DNA of 64,000 nucleotides from JACVRW01 sp963751835 (GTDB lineage: Bacteria; Actinomycetota; Thermoleophilia; Solirubrobacterales; Thermoleophilaceae): the NCBI GenBank assembly GCA_963751835.1, contig CAVVWD010000021.1:22339-86338 (forward strand). Direction: 5' to 3'. The notes beneath the pieces are model-generated. The model worked only from the letters and a program-made list of their open reading frames with translations, was not told where the DNA came from and made no database searches. Of this stretch, positions 63,969-64,000 are shown piece after piece. A program made the translations under genes and the position numbers. The stretch's first letter is position 1; every line of letters starts with the position of its first letter.

Positions 63969-64000
63969 CAGAACGCTCTACGAGAAGCGACGGGGGGGCG
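63969..64000 (-). repeat. Right terminal inverted repeat of the IS
   Basis: Reverse complement reads CG, seven C, GTCGCTTCT, CGTA, GAGCGTTCTG, matching the left end. It reaches the last base of the window, so the element may extend one or a few bases further. Confidence 0.85.

Larger units (their letters stand above)
62637..64000 (+). mobile_element. Insertion sequence with long terminal inverted repeats
   Basis: A roughly 1364-base element bounded by matching ends. The left end 62637-62667 and the reverse complement of 63969-64000 share CG, a run of six or seven C, GTCGCTTCT, four unmatched bases, and GAGCGTTCTG. One transposase gene fills the interior. The left end lies within the last codons of rfbD. 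The right end coincides with the window edge, so the target-site duplication cannot be checked. The coding frame is intact, unlike its neighbours. Confidence 0.85.

Overview
The window is a GC-rich actinobacterial chromosome segment, most likely from the Thermoleophilia (Solirubrobacterales). This rests on the very high GC, frequent GTG and TTG starts, pervasive ATGA/GTGA stop-start overlaps, and a collagen-like secreted protein with the LGGTSYAV signal-anchor style I associate with that group. No rRNA, tRNA or CRISPR was seen.

Layout. 1-5000 (minus): a MacB-type ABC export operon (adaptor with a peptidoglycan-binding domain, ATPase, permease, lipoprotein) and a separate lipoprotein. 5200-13400 (plus): a secreted beta-propeller with a C-terminal PASTA-like segment, translationally coupled to two RND pumps that flank a minimal adaptor lipoprotein. 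13500-21900: a secreted alpha/beta hydrolase, a patatin, pdxS-pdxT and an M29 aminopeptidase, facing a large BNR-PKD-LamG secreted protein. 22000-29400 (plus): housekeeping block yebC, DoxX-like, ruvC-ruvA-ruvB, a zinc-ribbon/PAS protein, fused secDF and a small membrane protein. 29800-38000 (minus): a LuxR-type TPR fragment, a GNAT-like/cyclic-nucleotide-binding fusion, a TIGR00027-type methyltransferase and a 1095-residue ATPase/SARP regulator, then two secreted proteins (collagen-like and P-domain/Calx-beta). 38100-49000: recJ, SEC-C protein, bifunctional (p)ppGpp synthetase/hydrolase, diacylglycerol kinase-like protein, a single-chain double ribbon-helix-helix protein amid strong inverted repeats, a LuxR ATPase regulator and an ECF sigma factor. 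49200-62700: a surface-polysaccharide locus with a WbaP-type initiating transferase and a CDP-branched-deoxysugar pathway (rfbF, rfbG, rfbC, C-methyltransferase, epimerase, rfbD), PIG-L and aminopeptidase-like proteins, a duplicated Cys/His-motif protein of unknown function and a glycosyltransferase. 62637-64000: an IS element with clear terminal inverted repeats sitting in the 3' end of rfbD.

How the genes work together. rfbF and rfbG would make CDP-4-keto-6-deoxyglucose, which the zinc-binding C-methyltransferase, the epimerases and the reductase could turn into a branched deoxysugar. GT2 and the WbaP-type transferase would assemble it on a lipid carrier. The 35-38 kb genes form a coupled operon that looks like a nucleotide-sensing acyltransferase plus methyltransferase module.

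Data quality. At least fifteen genes contain single-base frame changes, about twenty-one of them +1, even in conserved genes such as rel. Most look like one extra G or C (for example GGG where GG restores the frame). I treat these as residual sequencing or assembly errors and annotate each gene as one feature across the frame changes. They are densest from 49 to 63 kb.
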